In this document: piece after piece, positions 8,926 to 21,265 of the stretch
Numbering within the stretch: position 1 is the stretch's first letter
Layout of the letters: the number at the start of each line of letters is the position of its first letter
Source of the DNA: Paucisalibacillus algeriensis
GTDB lineage: Bacteria > Bacillota > Bacilli > Bacillales > Amphibacillaceae
NCBI RefSeq assembly: GCF_000577245.1
Contig: NZ_CBYO010000020.1
Span: 62,001-126,000, forward strand
Length of the DNA: 64,000 nt
Reading direction: 5' to 3'
Program-made: the position numbers and the translations under genes
Notes under the pieces: generated by a model
What the model was told of the DNA's origin: nothing
Databases searched by the model: none
What the model saw: only the letters and a program-made list of their open reading frames with translations

Positions 8926-9179
8926 AAAAAACTCCCGTCCCTAAAAATAGGGACGAGAGTTTATATTCCCGCGTTGCCACCCTTGTTGAAGAGTAATCTC
9001 TTCCGGCTTTAGACGTGTTAACGGTTCGTAACCGGGTTTACTTACTTTGGTTTCGGTAAACCAGTTCAAGGATGGATTCACAATAGGTTTTCATCGATTT
9101 TCACCGGCCATCGACTCTCTTTGGAAAACGGTATTGTTACTATTTCCTGTCATTACTGTTGGAAATTGATTTTTTATTA
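8926..9179 (-). ncRNA. T-box leader of serS with serine specifier
   Basis: Read on the minus strand from about 9179, the leader has the T-box stem I features (GACAGGAAATAGTAAC, AGAGAGTCGATGG, GGTGAAAATCGA), then GTGAATCCATCCTTGA, where TCC fits as the specifier codon, then the T-box itself AGGGTGGCAACGCGGG at about 8968-8983. It ends in a terminator with arms CTCTCGTCCCTA/TAGGGACGGGAG and TTTTTT (8926-8961). Uncharged tRNA-Ser would pair with the specifier and T-box and allow read-through into serS. Confidence 0.93.
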
Positions 9180-9185
9180 TACATT

Positions 9186-9214
9186 ATCATAGCTAATTTT
9201 TGTTTAAAGTGCAA
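9186..9214 (-). promoter_or_regulatory. SigA-type promoter of the serS T-box transcript
   Basis: On the minus strand TTGCAC (9214-9209) and TATGAT (9191-9186) are separated by exactly 17 bases. The predicted start is about 9179, just before the stem I motifs. Confidence 0.75.
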
Positions 9215-9263
9215 GTTTTATTCTCTATTCACTTTTAAAAGATTTGGCCTTCTTGCCATATCC

Positions 9264-9337
9264 GCGGCGGGAATATACTTCGCTTTCCACGGGCGGCTGG
9301 TGAGCCTCCCGTAGGAGTCTCCGTATATTCCCGTCGC
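9264..9337. repeat. Single palindromic repeat element (type A interior)
   Basis: Arms GCGGCGGGAATATAC and GTATATTCCCGTCGC pair with one mismatch, and the interior has CGCTTTCC, GGCTGGTGAGCCTCC and GGAGTCTCCG, the same words as in the larger elements near 24.7 and 41.8 kb. It is a solitary half-element with a shortened core. It lies between the serS promoter and dacA, where B. subtilis has pdxST. Confidence 0.8.
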
Positions 9338-9383
9338 TCAGAGCAATGATTACCATTTATTTTTTAAAAAACTTAATTAAATC

Positions 9384-10718
9384 TTAAGAAAACCAACCCT
9401 TAACAGTATCTACTATAGATGTGAAGATTCCGCTAAAGAAGTCGCCGATTGCACCTAGTGTTAGCATGAACCAGTTGGCTTTTTCAACGGTTTGGTCTGC
9501 TACTAGGTCAACGGTTTGGTTTTTGCTGTTGAAGATGTAGCCGTTGTCGTTTTCACCGGTATATACTAATGTTGCAGTTCCGATTTTATCGCCTTTTTTA
9601 ACAGGGGCTACTAGTTCTCCATCTTTATTTAGCTTATCTTTATTGACAGTGTATTCAACTTTGTAAAGCTCCTCTTCACCACTTTTAATTGGAACAGTGA
9701 AGGCTTCATTTATAGAAATTTCTACAGTATCTTCTTTACCTTTTGCTACTGGAAGGGTTTCTTGCTTTTCAAGCTGGAATCCTTTTGCAAAAAGTTCTTT
9801 ATCTTCAAATTGACCGAATCCATAATCCAATAATCTTGCTGTTTGTTCAAAACGAGCAGCCTTGCTGTCTGTACGCATAACAACAGAAATTAAACGGTTA
9901 CCATCACGTTCAGCTGTTCCGGTAAAAGTATAGCCAGCTAATCCCGTATAACCTGTTTTTAGACCGTCCATTCCTTCATAATAAAACTGTTTTAAGTAGC
10001 TTGCCTCATGTGGTAACATCCAGTTTAAGTTTTCTACTGTATACCCTTCAAAATCGTCTTCAATTCGGCTTGAAATATCAAGCGCATGAGGAAAATCCTT
10101 AATCAGATTGTATGCTAAAAGAGCAAGAGATCTAGCAGACAAAAGATTTGTACCATTAGGATCTGTACCTTCTGGATGGTTATCACCCAATGTTTCGTTA
10201 TCCAACCCTGTTGAGTTTACAAATTCGAAATCAGGAAGACCCAGTTCTTCTCCCTTTTGGTTCATTAGCTTCACAAATTCCCCTTCGGAACCTGCAATTA
10301 ACTCCGCAAGTGTAATGGTTGTACCATTATCAGAGAAAATTGCCATTGCTTCATAAAGTTCTTTCACAGAGTAGCTTTTATCTTGTGTTAAACCTATTCC
10401 TGAAAAGTTAGGATTTGCTGAAATGCTATATGCATAATCACTTATTTGAGTAGTTGTTTCCCACGTAATTTCACCGTTTTCAATTGCTTCCAAGACAAGA
10501 TATTCCGTCATCATTTTCGTCATACTTGCTGGTGGAAGTGCCATATCAGGATTTTTAGCAAATAAAACCTTTCCTGTTTCTGCATCTACTAATATAGCTG
10601 ACTCAGCATCTAATTCTAATTCAGCTGCATGTATATTCTTTGGTTGTGTTATAAATGATGTTGATGCCAATAATACAACAAGGACCATCATCAATATTTT
10701 TGAATAGATCTGTTTCAA
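9384..10718 (-). CDS. dacA: D-alanyl-D-alanine carboxypeptidase (PBP5, DacA)
   Basis: The 444-residue precursor has an N-terminal signal peptide ending near AA at 31-32, and the penicillin-binding triad S65-M-T-K68, S129-D-N131 and K254-T-G256. The C-terminal beta domain is followed by an amphipathic tail (WFMLTLGAIGDFF, ending GWFS) that anchors it to the outer face of the membrane. It removes the last D-Ala from peptidoglycan pentapeptides. It follows guaB in the same direction but has a terminator-like hairpin between. Its usual downstream neighbours pdxST are absent. Confidence 0.95.
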   Translation of the reverse strand: MKQIYSKILMMVLVVLLASTSFITQPKNIHAAELELDAESAILVDAETGKVLFAKNPDMALPPASMTKMMTEYLVLEAIENGEITWETTTQISDYAYSISANPNFSGIGLTQDKSYSVKELYEAMAIFSDNGTTITLAELIAGSEGEFVKLMNQKGEELGLPDFEFVNSTGLDNETLGDNHPEGTDPNGTNLLSARSLALLAYNLIKDFPHALDISSRIEDDFEGYTVENLNWMLPHEASYLKQFYYEGMDGLKTGYTGLAGYTFTGTAERDGNRLISVVMRTDSKAARFEQTARLLDYGFGQFEDKELFAKGFQLEKQETLPVAKGKEDTVEISINEAFTVPIKSGEEELYKVEYTVNKDKLNKDGELVAPVKKGDKIGTATLVYTGENDNGYIFNSKNQTVDLVADQTVEKANWFMLTLGAIGDFFSGIFTSIVDTVKGWFS

Positions 10719-10792
10719 TTTTATACCTCCACCCTGAGTAGTTTTATATTTTTTTTGCGAACACCTTTAGTATTTTAACACATATTAAACTA

Positions 10793-10833
10793 AAAAAATA
10801 GACGGGCCGTTAGTGCCCATCTATTTTTTAATG
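10793..10833 (-). terminator. Terminator of guaB
   Basis: AAAAAATAGACGGGC pairs with GCCCATCTATTTTTT with one mismatch around a seven-base loop. U-rich on the minus strand, 12 bases after the guaB stop. Confidence 0.8.
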
Positions 10834-10844
10834 TTTTGTAATAT

Positions 10845-12338
<1,494 letters not shown>

Positions 12339-12511
12339 TTAGTTATGTCAGAACTTCGGTAAAAGAATAATAAAATAATTCTTGGAAAAGCTAGTACCTA
12401 TATCTATTGTTATTTACAATACGCCAACTGAGGGAGATTTTCAATAACTGATTACTGGTAAATTAAAGTTCATAAATTCTAACTTTTCTATTAAATAAAA
12501 AGGACGTTAAT

Positions 12512-13471
12512 ATGTATTTCCAAGAAGAAATCCATTCATTTTACACGTATTTACAATCGCAACAAACTGCTCAAAAATATTTGCTCCAATGCTATAAACA
12601 AATTGATAAGATAGACGCTGAAAGAAAAAGCTATGAAAATTGCAATATATTTATGTATTGTCTTCATCATGGCAGAGAATACTACCGTGCTGGGGACAAA
12701 CTAGATACCGTTTTAAAACCAGTTATGTTTTTCTATGGGATGGCGCACTTGTTGAAAGCATGCTTACTTACGAAACGACCAGATTATCCAGAATCTACTT
12801 CAGTTCTTGCCCACGGTGTCTCTACTAGAAAACGAAAAAAGAAAGATTATAGTTTTTTAGAAGATGAGGTAAAGCTACAGCATAAAGGACTTTTCCCGTA
12901 TTTTTCAGAACATCTATTTGGAATTAATAAGCTACCGTTTGAAAAAGTTACGATGAAATCATTATTTCGATTAATACCAGAACTTATTGCTTATTTTAAT
13001 TATGAACAAAATCAAGGTTTAGTAAAAATTGGTAACCTTGATGATAAAACGATAACAGTTCCTAAAACCATTTGTGATGACTACCACATGACTGAAAATG
13101 CTCTGATTAAACGTTTGGAAAGCTATTTACCGAGAATTTTAGAAACTGAAGATAACTCAAGTAATATTATATTAAGGCTGAGTGAATCACTTTCCAGTGA
13201 TGTGGGTCCCTTTCAGATAACGATGAATAGCGAAGTTTATCTACCAACCGATAGAGACTTTTTTATTCCTCTATCTGAAGTTATGGTACACTATTTACTT
13301 TTATACAATCTTAGCATGTTATCTCGTTACGAGGCTGAGTGGTGGGGAGAACTTCTCTCAACAAAGCCAGATGTAGATTATCCATTTATATCAAGATTTC
13401 TGGATATTACTCAAGTAAAGATTCCAATTATAATGGGGAAATATCTATTAAAAAAAATGGAGGAGCAGTAA
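12512..13471 (+). CDS. yaaC: YaaC family protein of unknown function
   Basis: The 319-residue protein matches B. subtilis YaaC in length, order and sequence: FYGMAHLLKACLLT, YPESTSVLAHGVSTRKRKKK, FLEDEVKLQHKGLF and, near the end, LYNLSMLSRYEAEWWGELL. No signal peptide, membrane helix or catalytic motif stands out. It starts at ATG 12512 after AAAAAGGA and is divergent from guaB and convergent with the HD-GYP gene, whose stop is 14 bases away. The function is not known. Confidence 0.88.
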   Translation: MYFQEEIHSFYTYLQSQQTAQKYLLQCYKQIDKIDAERKSYENCNIFMYCLHHGREYYRAGDKLDTVLKPVMFFYGMAHLLKACLLTKRPDYPESTSVLAHGVSTRKRKKKDYSFLEDEVKLQHKGLFPYFSEHLFGINKLPFEKVTMKSLFRLIPELIAYFNYEQNQGLVKIGNLDDKTITVPKTICDDYHMTENALIKRLESYLPRILETEDNSSNIILRLSESLSSDVGPFQITMNSEVYLPTDRDFFIPLSEVMVHYLLLYNLSMLSRYEAEWWGELLSTKPDVDYPFISRFLDITQVKIPIIMGKYLLKKMEEQ

Positions 13472-13487
13472 TAGATTACTGCCCCTC
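13460..13487. terminator. Shared hairpin overlapping both stop codons of yaaC and the HD-GYP gene
   Basis: GAGG/CCTC and GCAGTAAT/ATTACTGC pair around a tiny loop, covering the end of yaaC and the last bases of the convergent gene. There is no good T-run on either side, so termination strength is uncertain. Confidence 0.5.
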
Positions 13488-14586
13488 ATAATATTTCACT
13501 TATGTGTAGATCCTGGTGATTGCTTAGTGTAATAATTTCACCATTTTTGAGTCGTAAAATTGGTCTAGTAGGGACTTTAGGATCAATAAAGACAATTTCA
13601 CCATCTTGGTTATTGGATAGCAATACTTTTGTTCCAATCGAAAAGTTTGCTATGGAGTCTACAAAAACTTGTACGATTCTAATATCAAGTTTACTGTATT
13701 GTTCCTTTTGTAGCTCTTCTATCACACTAAAAGGGGATTGCTTCTTACGATATATCCGCTCACTGGTCATCGCATGATAGATATCGCAAACAGCAATAAT
13801 CCTAGCATAGCTATGAATTTTCTCCTGGGATAATCCAAGTGGATAGCCGCTTCCATCCATTCGCTCATGATGCTGTAATACCGCTAATTTAACCGTAGAT
13901 GGAATGGATGAAATATGTTCAACCATTCGATACGTATAGGTTGGATGTTTTATTATCTCTAACCTTTCCTCATCCGTTAGTAATCCTTCTTTATGAAAGA
14001 CAAAATCCCCAAGTCTCGCCATACCTGCATCACTCAATAATCCAGCCATACCAATCTGGAGCCATTCACCTTTTTGGTATCCAAGTTTTTTACCCAAATA
14101 CGCGCTTAAGATAGAAACTGAAACACCATGATGATAAAAGTAATCCTTTTTATTAGCAAATCGATGTAGCGTATATACTGCCGATCCGATATCATCCATA
14201 CGATCAATTAATGGCAAGATTAGATTACGAACAGCTAAATTATTAATAGGTAAATTATTTCTCCATGAATCAAACAGCTTTTTGTATTGTTCAACGACTT
14301 GGTCATAATGGTCCCTAAAGGATAATTCTGTTACATCCACTATCTTTTCTTTACTGTGGTTTGGATGGTCAGCCTTTTCTTTCTCACTAGCAGGCTGAGG
14401 TTGAAAGGGAGTACCATTCTTGAGCCTTTCTGACACCTCAACATGTTCTATTAAAAATTTATGTAATACTTTAATATGTTCAGCCGTTAAAACAGTTTTT
14501 TGTGGAATAATTGGTCGGTTAGTCTTTCCCTTTACGTCTCGTAAAAGTACACATCCTGGAACTACTTGAGATGATGATACACGCAT
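13486..14586 (-). CDS. HD-GYP domain protein with degenerate HD motif
   Basis: The start ATG at 14586 follows GGAGGGG; an upstream in-frame ATG at 14646 has no site and would overlap the terminator hairpin of gyrA. The 366-residue protein has an N-terminal segment (residues 1-60) like that before many HD-GYP domains, a linker rich in charged residues, and an HD-GYP domain from about 150 to 300. The GYP signature HHERMDGSGYPLGL (239-252) is intact, but the HD pair reads LLSDAGM (183-189), with Ser185 in place of the metal-binding His. HD-GYP proteins degrade c-di-GMP; loss of this His could mean altered metal use or a binding-only role. It lies downstream of gyrA, where B. subtilis has an rRNA operon. 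Confidence 0.82.
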   Translation of the reverse strand: MRVSSSQVVPGCVLLRDVKGKTNRPIIPQKTVLTAEHIKVLHKFLIEHVEVSERLKNGTPFQPQPASEKEKADHPNHSKEKIVDVTELSFRDHYDQVVEQYKKLFDSWRNNLPINNLAVRNLILPLIDRMDDIGSAVYTLHRFANKKDYFYHHGVSVSILSAYLGKKLGYQKGEWLQIGMAGLLSDAGMARLGDFVFHKEGLLTDEERLEIIKHPTYTYRMVEHISSIPSTVKLAVLQHHERMDGSGYPLGLSQEKIHSYARIIAVCDIYHAMTSERIYRKKQSPFSVIEELQKEQYSKLDIRIVQVFVDSIANFSIGTKVLLSNNQDGEIVFIDPKVPTRPILRLKNGEIITLSNHQDLHISEIL

Positions 14587-14605
14587 TTTGTCCCCTCCAT
14601 ATAAT

Positions 14606-14650
14606 GAAGAAGGTGACGGTGAAAAAGTATTCTTTTCAACCGTCACCTAG
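14606..14650 (-). terminator. Hairpin between gyrA and the HD-GYP gene
   Basis: AGGTGACGG/CCGTCACCT form a nine-pair base, extended by partly paired TTGAAAAG/CTTTTTCA. It begins nine bases after the gyrA stop. The following run on the minus strand is only TTCTTC, so termination may be partial. Confidence 0.6.
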
Positions 14651-14658
14651 TATACTTC

Positions 14659-17157
14659 TTATTCCTCTTCTGATTCTACTTCGTTTGATTCAGTTGATTC
14701 TTCTATATTGGAAGTCTCTTCTTCCTCTTCATGTTCAATAATTGCTACTGTTGCCACTTCTTCATTTTCTTGAAGACGGATTAAACGAACACCTTGTGTA
14801 TTTCTTCCTGTTTGCGATATTCCCTCAACCGGAATACGAATTAACACACCAGCTGCTGTGATTAGCATCAGATCTTCATCACCCTTAACTGGCTTAACAG
14901 AAACAACATGTCCTGTCTCCTCTGTTAATTTGGCAGTGAATATACCTTTACCACCACGGTTCGTAATACGATACTGATCTTCAAATGTACGTTTACCAAG
15001 ACCTTTATTGGTAACGTGAAGAATCTGTAATCCATTCTCTAGGATTTCCATTGAAACAACTTCATCATCATCTCGTAATGAGATACCACGGACACCTGCT
15101 GCAGTTCTTCCCATTAATCTTACTTGATCCTCTGGGAAGCGAATCAGATAGCCATGTTTCGTTGCAATCATAATATCTTTTGTACCATCTGTTAGCCGAA
15201 CGGACATTAGCTCATCATCTTCACGTAGGCCAAGGGCGATTAAGCCACCTTTACGGATATTGGCAAATTGGGAAAGGCTTGTACGTTTTGAAATACCTCT
15301 TTTTGTCGTAAAGAAGAAGTTCCAATCCTCACTAAATTCACTAACAGATATGACAGCATTAATCCACTCTTCCTTTTCAATCTGAAGTAGATTAATGATT
15401 GGTAGTCCTTTTGCTGTCCGGCTAAATTCTGGTATTTCATAACCTTTAACCTTGTAAACCTTCCCTTTATTCGTAAAGAATAGGATTGTATCATGAGTAG
15501 TTGTGGAAATTAGATGTTCGACAAAATCATCTTCATGAGTTCCCATTCCTTGTATACCACGACCTCCGCGTTTTTGAACGCGATATGTGGAAGAAGGTAA
15601 TCGTTTTATATAGCCTTTATGTGTAAGGGTAATAACGATATTCTCTACTGGAATTAGGTCTTCATCTTCAAAGAAGTCCGCGCCACCAGCACCAATCTCT
15701 GTACGTCTCTTATCCCCATATTTCTCTTTTATTTCTCCTAATTCTTCACGGATAATTTCAAGAACTTTTTCCTCATCAGCAAGAATTGCTTTTAATTCTT
15801 CAATAAGTTTTTGAAGTTCATTATATTCGTTTTCAATCTTTTCACGCTCTAAACCTGTTAAGCGTTGTAATCTCATATCAAGGATTGCTTGTGCTTGCTT
15901 TTCCGTTAGCTTAAAGCGAGTCATTAGTCCGTCACGAGCAATATCTGCCGTTTTCGAACTACGGATTAAGGAGATAACTTCATCCAAATGATCCAGTGCA
16001 ATTCGTAAACCTTCTAAAATATGTGCTCTAGCTTCAGCCTTTTTCAATTCAAATGCCGTACGACGTCTAATAATTACTTTCTGATGATCCAGATAGTGTA
16101 CGAGACATTCCTTAATATTTAAGACTTTAGGAATGCCATTTACAAGTGCTAAAGTATTCACACCGAATGTTGTTTGTAATGACGTGTATTTATATAAATT
16201 ATTTAGAACCACATTGGCATTCGCATCACGGCGTAATTCCATGACTACACGCATACCATTACGGTCTGATTCATCACGTAAATCCGTTATACCTTCAACA
16301 CGTTTATCACGTACTAATTCAGCTATTTTTTCAATTAGTCTAGCCTTGTTAACCTGATACGGTAATTCCGTTACGAGAATAGTGGATTTTCCATTTGATT
16401 GTTCCTCAATCTCTACCCTAGCACGAACTGTAATCGAGCCTCTACCAGTTTCATAGGCTCTACGGATACCACTACGTCCCAGAATTATCCCTGCAGTAGG
16501 GAAATCTGGTCCTGGTAGATGGTTTTCCATAATTTCATCGATTGTAATCTCAGGATCCTTACTTACTGCTAATACAGCATCAATTGTTTCCCCAAGATTA
16601 TGAGGAGGGATATTAGTAGCCATCCCTACAGCGATTCCGGAAGCTCCGTTTACTAGCAGGTTAGGGAATCGAGCTGGAAATACAACTGGTTCTCTTTCTG
16701 AACCGTCATAGTTATCTTGATAATCGATCGTGTCCTTGTTAATATCACGGAGTAATTCCATTGAGATTTTGGACATTCTGGCTTCGGTGTAACGCATTGC
16801 CGCTGCCGAGTCACCATCGACAGAACCAAAGTTACCATGTCCATCAACTAGTGGATTACGGTAGCTGAAGTCCTGTGCCATACGAACCATTGCTTCATAT
16901 ACTGCTGAGTCACCATGTGGGTGATACTTACCGATTACTTCACCAACGATACGAGCTGACTTTTTATATGCTTTATCAGAATGCATACCCAAATCGTTCA
17001 TTGCATATAATATTCTTCGATGTACAGGTTTCATACCATCCCTGACATCTGGTAATGCACGGGAGACAATAACACTCATCGCATAATCTAGAAAGGACGT
17101 ACGTACTTCTTGACTTATATTTATTTCTTGTACACTTCGACGTTCTTGTTCCGCCAT
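14659..17157 (-). CDS. gyrA: DNA gyrase subunit A
   Basis: The 832-residue subunit breaks and rejoins DNA. The catalytic tyrosine is Y123 in [11 protein letters not shown]. The quinolone-resistance region reads [12 protein letters not shown] with Ser84 and Glu88, the susceptible residues. The C-terminal half has the beta-pinwheel repeats with the GyrA box [10 protein letters not shown], followed by an acidic tail rich in Glu. It is 108 bases downstream of gyrB in the same direction, and a hairpin in that gap may lower read-through. Confidence 0.97.
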   Translation of the reverse strand: MAEQERRSVQEINISQEVRTSFLDYAMSVIVSRALPDVRDGMKPVHRRILYAMNDLGMHSDKAYKKSARIVGEVIGKYHPHGDSAVYEAMVRMAQDFSYRNPLVDGHGNFGSVDGDSAAAMRYTEARMSKISMELLRDINKDTIDYQDNYDGSEREPVVFPARFPNLLVNGASGIAVGMATNIPPHNLGETIDAVLAVSKDPEITIDEIMENHLPGPDFPTAGIILGRSGIRRAYETGRGSITVRARVEIEEQSNGKSTILVTELPYQVNKARLIEKIAELVRDKRVEGITDLRDESDRNGMRVVMELRRDANANVVLNNLYKYTSLQTTFGVNTLALVNGIPKVLNIKECLVHYLDHQKVIIRRRTAFELKKAEARAHILEGLRIALDHLDEVISLIRSSKTADIARDGLMTRFKLTEKQAQAILDMRLQRLTGLEREKIENEYNELQKLIEELKAILADEEKVLEIIREELGEIKEKYGDKRRTEIGAGGADFFEDEDLIPVENIVITLTHKGYIKRLPSSTYRVQKRGGRGIQGMGTHEDDFVEHLISTTTHDTILFFTNKGKVYKVKGYEIPEFSRTAKGLPIINLLQIEKEEWINAVISVSEFSEDWNFFFTTKRGISKRTSLSQFANIRKGGLIALGLREDDELMSVRLTDGTKDIMIATKHGYLIRFPEDQVRLMGRTAAGVRGISLRDDDEVVSMEILENGLQILHVTNKGLGKRTFEDQYRITNRGGKGIFTAKLTEETGHVVSVKPVKGDEDLMLITAAGVLIRIPVEGISQTGRNTQGVRLIRLQENEEVATVAIIEHEEEEETSNIEESTESNEVESEEE

Positions 17158-17220
17158 AGATTTAAACCTCCTGATTGTGTCAAAGACTAACTTAAGATCA
17201 AGTTAGCCAGACACATTTCA

Positions 17221-17246
17221 AAAAACGAGAAAAGTTTTTCGTTATT
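17221..17246 (-). terminator. Weak terminator after gyrB
   Basis: On the minus strand AACGAAAAA/TTTCTCGTT-like arms are followed by TTTTTTG. The stem is A/T-rich and short. Confidence 0.5.
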
Positions 17247-17265
17247 AACTATTATTACGTTAACG

Positions 17266-19215
<1,950 letters not shown>

Positions 19216-19494
19216 CTATTCAAGCTCTAGATTGTCTGAATAATCATCAAGTTTACTTATTGTTGACATCATACTTGCCCTTTTTTTTAATGTTGCAACG
19301 GACAAAGTACTCAAATATAAATGGTCATTCGTAATCACTACTGATTTTGCATCTACGATTGGCCCAATAATAATATCTTGATTAGCTGTCATCATCTCAT
19401 CCATTATGGTGGATGATGAAATAATATTATAATCAATAATGGAAACAATATCTTTTGACCGGATTACATTTTCATTTCCAATGTGAATAAACAA
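19216..19494 (-). CDS. remB: RemB (YaaB), DUF370 DNA-binding regulator
   Basis: The 92-residue protein resembles B. subtilis RemB/YaaB: MFIHIGNENVIRSKDIVSIIDY at the start and LSTLSVATLKKRA in the second half. RemA/RemB proteins control biofilm matrix genes. A TTG start at 19494 is used, with GTGGGGGAG upstream and no competing ATG. It sits between recF (29 bases) and gyrB (24 bases) as in B. subtilis. Confidence 0.85.
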   Translation of the reverse strand: MFIHIGNENVIRSKDIVSIIDYNIISSSTIMDEMMTANQDIIIGPIVDAKSVVITNDHLYLSTLSVATLKKRASMMSTISKLDDYSDNLELE

Positions 19495-19523
19495 GTCTTA
19501 CTCCCCCACCTAATGGAATTCCT

Positions 19524-20636
19524 CTAAGAGGTAACCGTTCCATTTTGCACTCTGAAAATTTCCGCCTTTTCCAAGGTACTATGATGAATCCCATCAACAC
19601 TCGTAGTCGAAACAAAAGTTTGAACTTTCCCTTGAATTGTATTTAACAGATGTGATTGCCTATAGTCATCTAATTCACTTAACACATCATCTAAAAGGAG
19701 GATTGGATATTCTCCTACTTCACTGTAAATGAGATCAATTTCAGCTAGCTTTATCGATAAGGCTGTTGTCCTTTGCTGACCTTGAGATCCATATGTTTGG
19801 ACATTTTTCCCATTTACATAAAAAAGAATGTCATCCCGATGAGGTCCATAAAGCGTAGTTCCACGTTCAATCTCTTTTTCTATAGATTGACGAAACTTCT
19901 CTTGAAAACTACTTTCTATTTTCTCCTTAGATGCACCTTCTAATACTTCAACCGTTGGTGAATACACAATTTCAAGTTCTTCTACTTGATGGCTAATCCC
20001 ATGATGGATTGGCTTTGCCCATTTTCTTAGCAACTCTAAGAAGGCAAAGCGTCGTTCTATAATAGTGCTTGCATGTTCAATTAGTTGATCGGTTAAGACA
20101 TTGAGCATCATACGATTTATACTTCGGTCTCTTTGCATTTGCTTCAACAAATGGTTCCGTTGCTTTAATACTTTTTGAAACTGCCCGAGGTGGTAAATAT
20201 ACCGAGGTTGAATTTGACCTAGTTCCATATCAATAAATCGTCTACGTATATTCGGAGTTCCTTTCACTAGGGTCAAGTCTTCAGGAGCAAACATGACAAC
20301 ATTTAGGTTCCCTATATAGTCACTTAACCTTCTTTGCTCTAAATGATTTAGCTTAGCTTTTTTTCCCTTACCGGAGATAACAATTTCTAGCGGAATAGAT
20401 TGTATTCGCTTTTCGACTCTACCTTCTATTTTAGCATATTCCTCGTCCCAACGGATTAATTCTTTTTCTTTAGAAGTTCGATGCGACTTGGTAAATGCGA
20501 GAAGATAGATAGCCTCCATAAGATTTGTTTTTCCTTGGGCATTTTCTCCAATGATGACATTTACTTTATCGTCAAATTCAATGAGTAAGTTTTTATAATT
20601 TCGGTAATTTGTTAAATTTAATTCTTTTATATGCAT
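19524..20636 (-). CDS. recF: DNA replication/repair protein RecF
   Basis: The 370-residue SMC-like ATPase has Walker [10 protein letters not shown] at about residues 31-39, the signature [18 protein letters not shown], and Walker [14 protein letters not shown]. It loads RecA at gaps. The ATG at 20636 is preferred over one two codons upstream (20642) because the GAGG site is seven bases from it and only one base from the other. It is 20 bases downstream of rlbA, so the two are co-transcribed. Confidence 0.95.
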   Translation of the reverse strand: MHIKELNLTNYRNYKNLLIEFDDKVNVIIGENAQGKTNLMEAIYLLAFTKSHRTSKEKELIRWDEEYAKIEGRVEKRIQSIPLEIVISGKGKKAKLNHLEQRRLSDYIGNLNVVMFAPEDLTLVKGTPNIRRRFIDMELGQIQPRYIYHLGQFQKVLKQRNHLLKQMQRDRSINRMMLNVLTDQLIEHASTIIERRFAFLELLRKWAKPIHHGISHQVEELEIVYSPTVEVLEGASKEKIESSFQEKFRQSIEKEIERGTTLYGPHRDDILFYVNGKNVQTYGSQGQQRTTALSIKLAEIDLIYSEVGEYPILLLDDVLSELDDYRQSHLLNTIQGKVQTFVSTTSVDGIHHSTLEKAEIFRVQNGTVTS

Positions 20637-20656
20637 GTGCATGCCTCATTTAGGAA

Positions 20657-20890
20657 CTAATCCTTTTTTACAACTACAAAAGATCCGGCACCTTCGATTT
20701 CAACTACATCATTTGAATAGAGTTTTCTTCCGCGACGATGTTCTAATTCACCATTAACAACAGCACCTATATCTTGTAAAAATGCTTTTACCATACCGCC
20801 TGATTCTAATACATTGGTTAATTTTACAAATTGACCTAGTGTGATATAGTCCGTGCTAATTTCAATAGTTGTATGCAATTTAATCACCAT
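20657..20890 (-). CDS. rlbA: S4 domain protein RlbA (YaaA)
   Basis: The 77-residue protein is one S4 RNA-binding fold: ITLGQFVKLTNVLESGGMVKAFL followed by VNGELEHRRGRKLYSNDVVEIEG. B. subtilis YaaA has the same layout and is linked to ribosome assembly. The start is uncertain: ATG at 20890 abuts the AGGAA site, while GTG at 20887 is three bases further. It opens the rlbA-recF-remB-gyrB cluster; dnaN upstream ends in a strong terminator, so it must have its own promoter within the 375-base gap. Confidence 0.88.
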   Translation of the reverse strand: MVIKLHTTIEISTDYITLGQFVKLTNVLESGGMVKAFLQDIGAVVNGELEHRRGRKLYSNDVVEIEGAGSFVVVKKD

Positions 20891-20903
20891 TTCCTGATTG
20901 TTT

Positions 20904-20947
20904 TTTTAGAAAACTCGGGCGTTTACTTTCGCTTAGGCGAATGCCTT
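20904..20947 (-). repeat. Leader motif before rlbA, also found before rpmH
   Basis: On the minus strand this stretch has CATTCGCCTAAGCG, then AAACGCCCGAGTTTTCTAA, ending ten bases before the rlbA ribosome site. The plus-strand leader of rpmH (25381-25426) has the same words in the same order and at a similar distance from its start. The hairpin TTCGC-CTAA-GCGAA is possible here only. Confidence 0.5.
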
Positions 20948-21138
20948 AGTTGTACTTATAACTTGGTACTTAATTTTTTTTCTGCCTCGAATTTTCTTCT
21001 TTGCAAAAAATTTATACTCCTAACGTGAAATAATCGCTTATAACTATTTTACTAAAGTTTTTGCTTGAAGGAAAGGTAAGACCCTTGAAAAGAGGTTAAA
21101 ACGTTTGTATGGGGTTAAAAATGCTTTTTATTGGTATG

Positions 21139-21183
21139 AAAAATGACTTTTATCATTCGGCTTAATGATAAAAGTCATTTTTG
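21139..21183 (-). terminator. Terminator of dnaN
   Basis: A 19-base perfect inverted repeat (AAAAATGACTTTTATCATT and its complement) with a six-base loop ends in a T/A-run. It stands about 80 bases after the dnaN stop and separates dnaA-dnaN from rlbA. Confidence 0.88.
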
Positions 21184-21265
21184 GGTATATTTTCTGGCCA
21201 TGTCTACAGTGTATACGGGCTACGGATCCGGCTTGACAGTAATTTTACCTAAAACAACCCAATCC

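Noticed and set aside
14587-14646. ATG at 14646 as the start of the HD-GYP gene
   Set aside because: It lies in the gyrA hairpin and has no ribosome site; GGAGGGG precedes the ATG at 14586.
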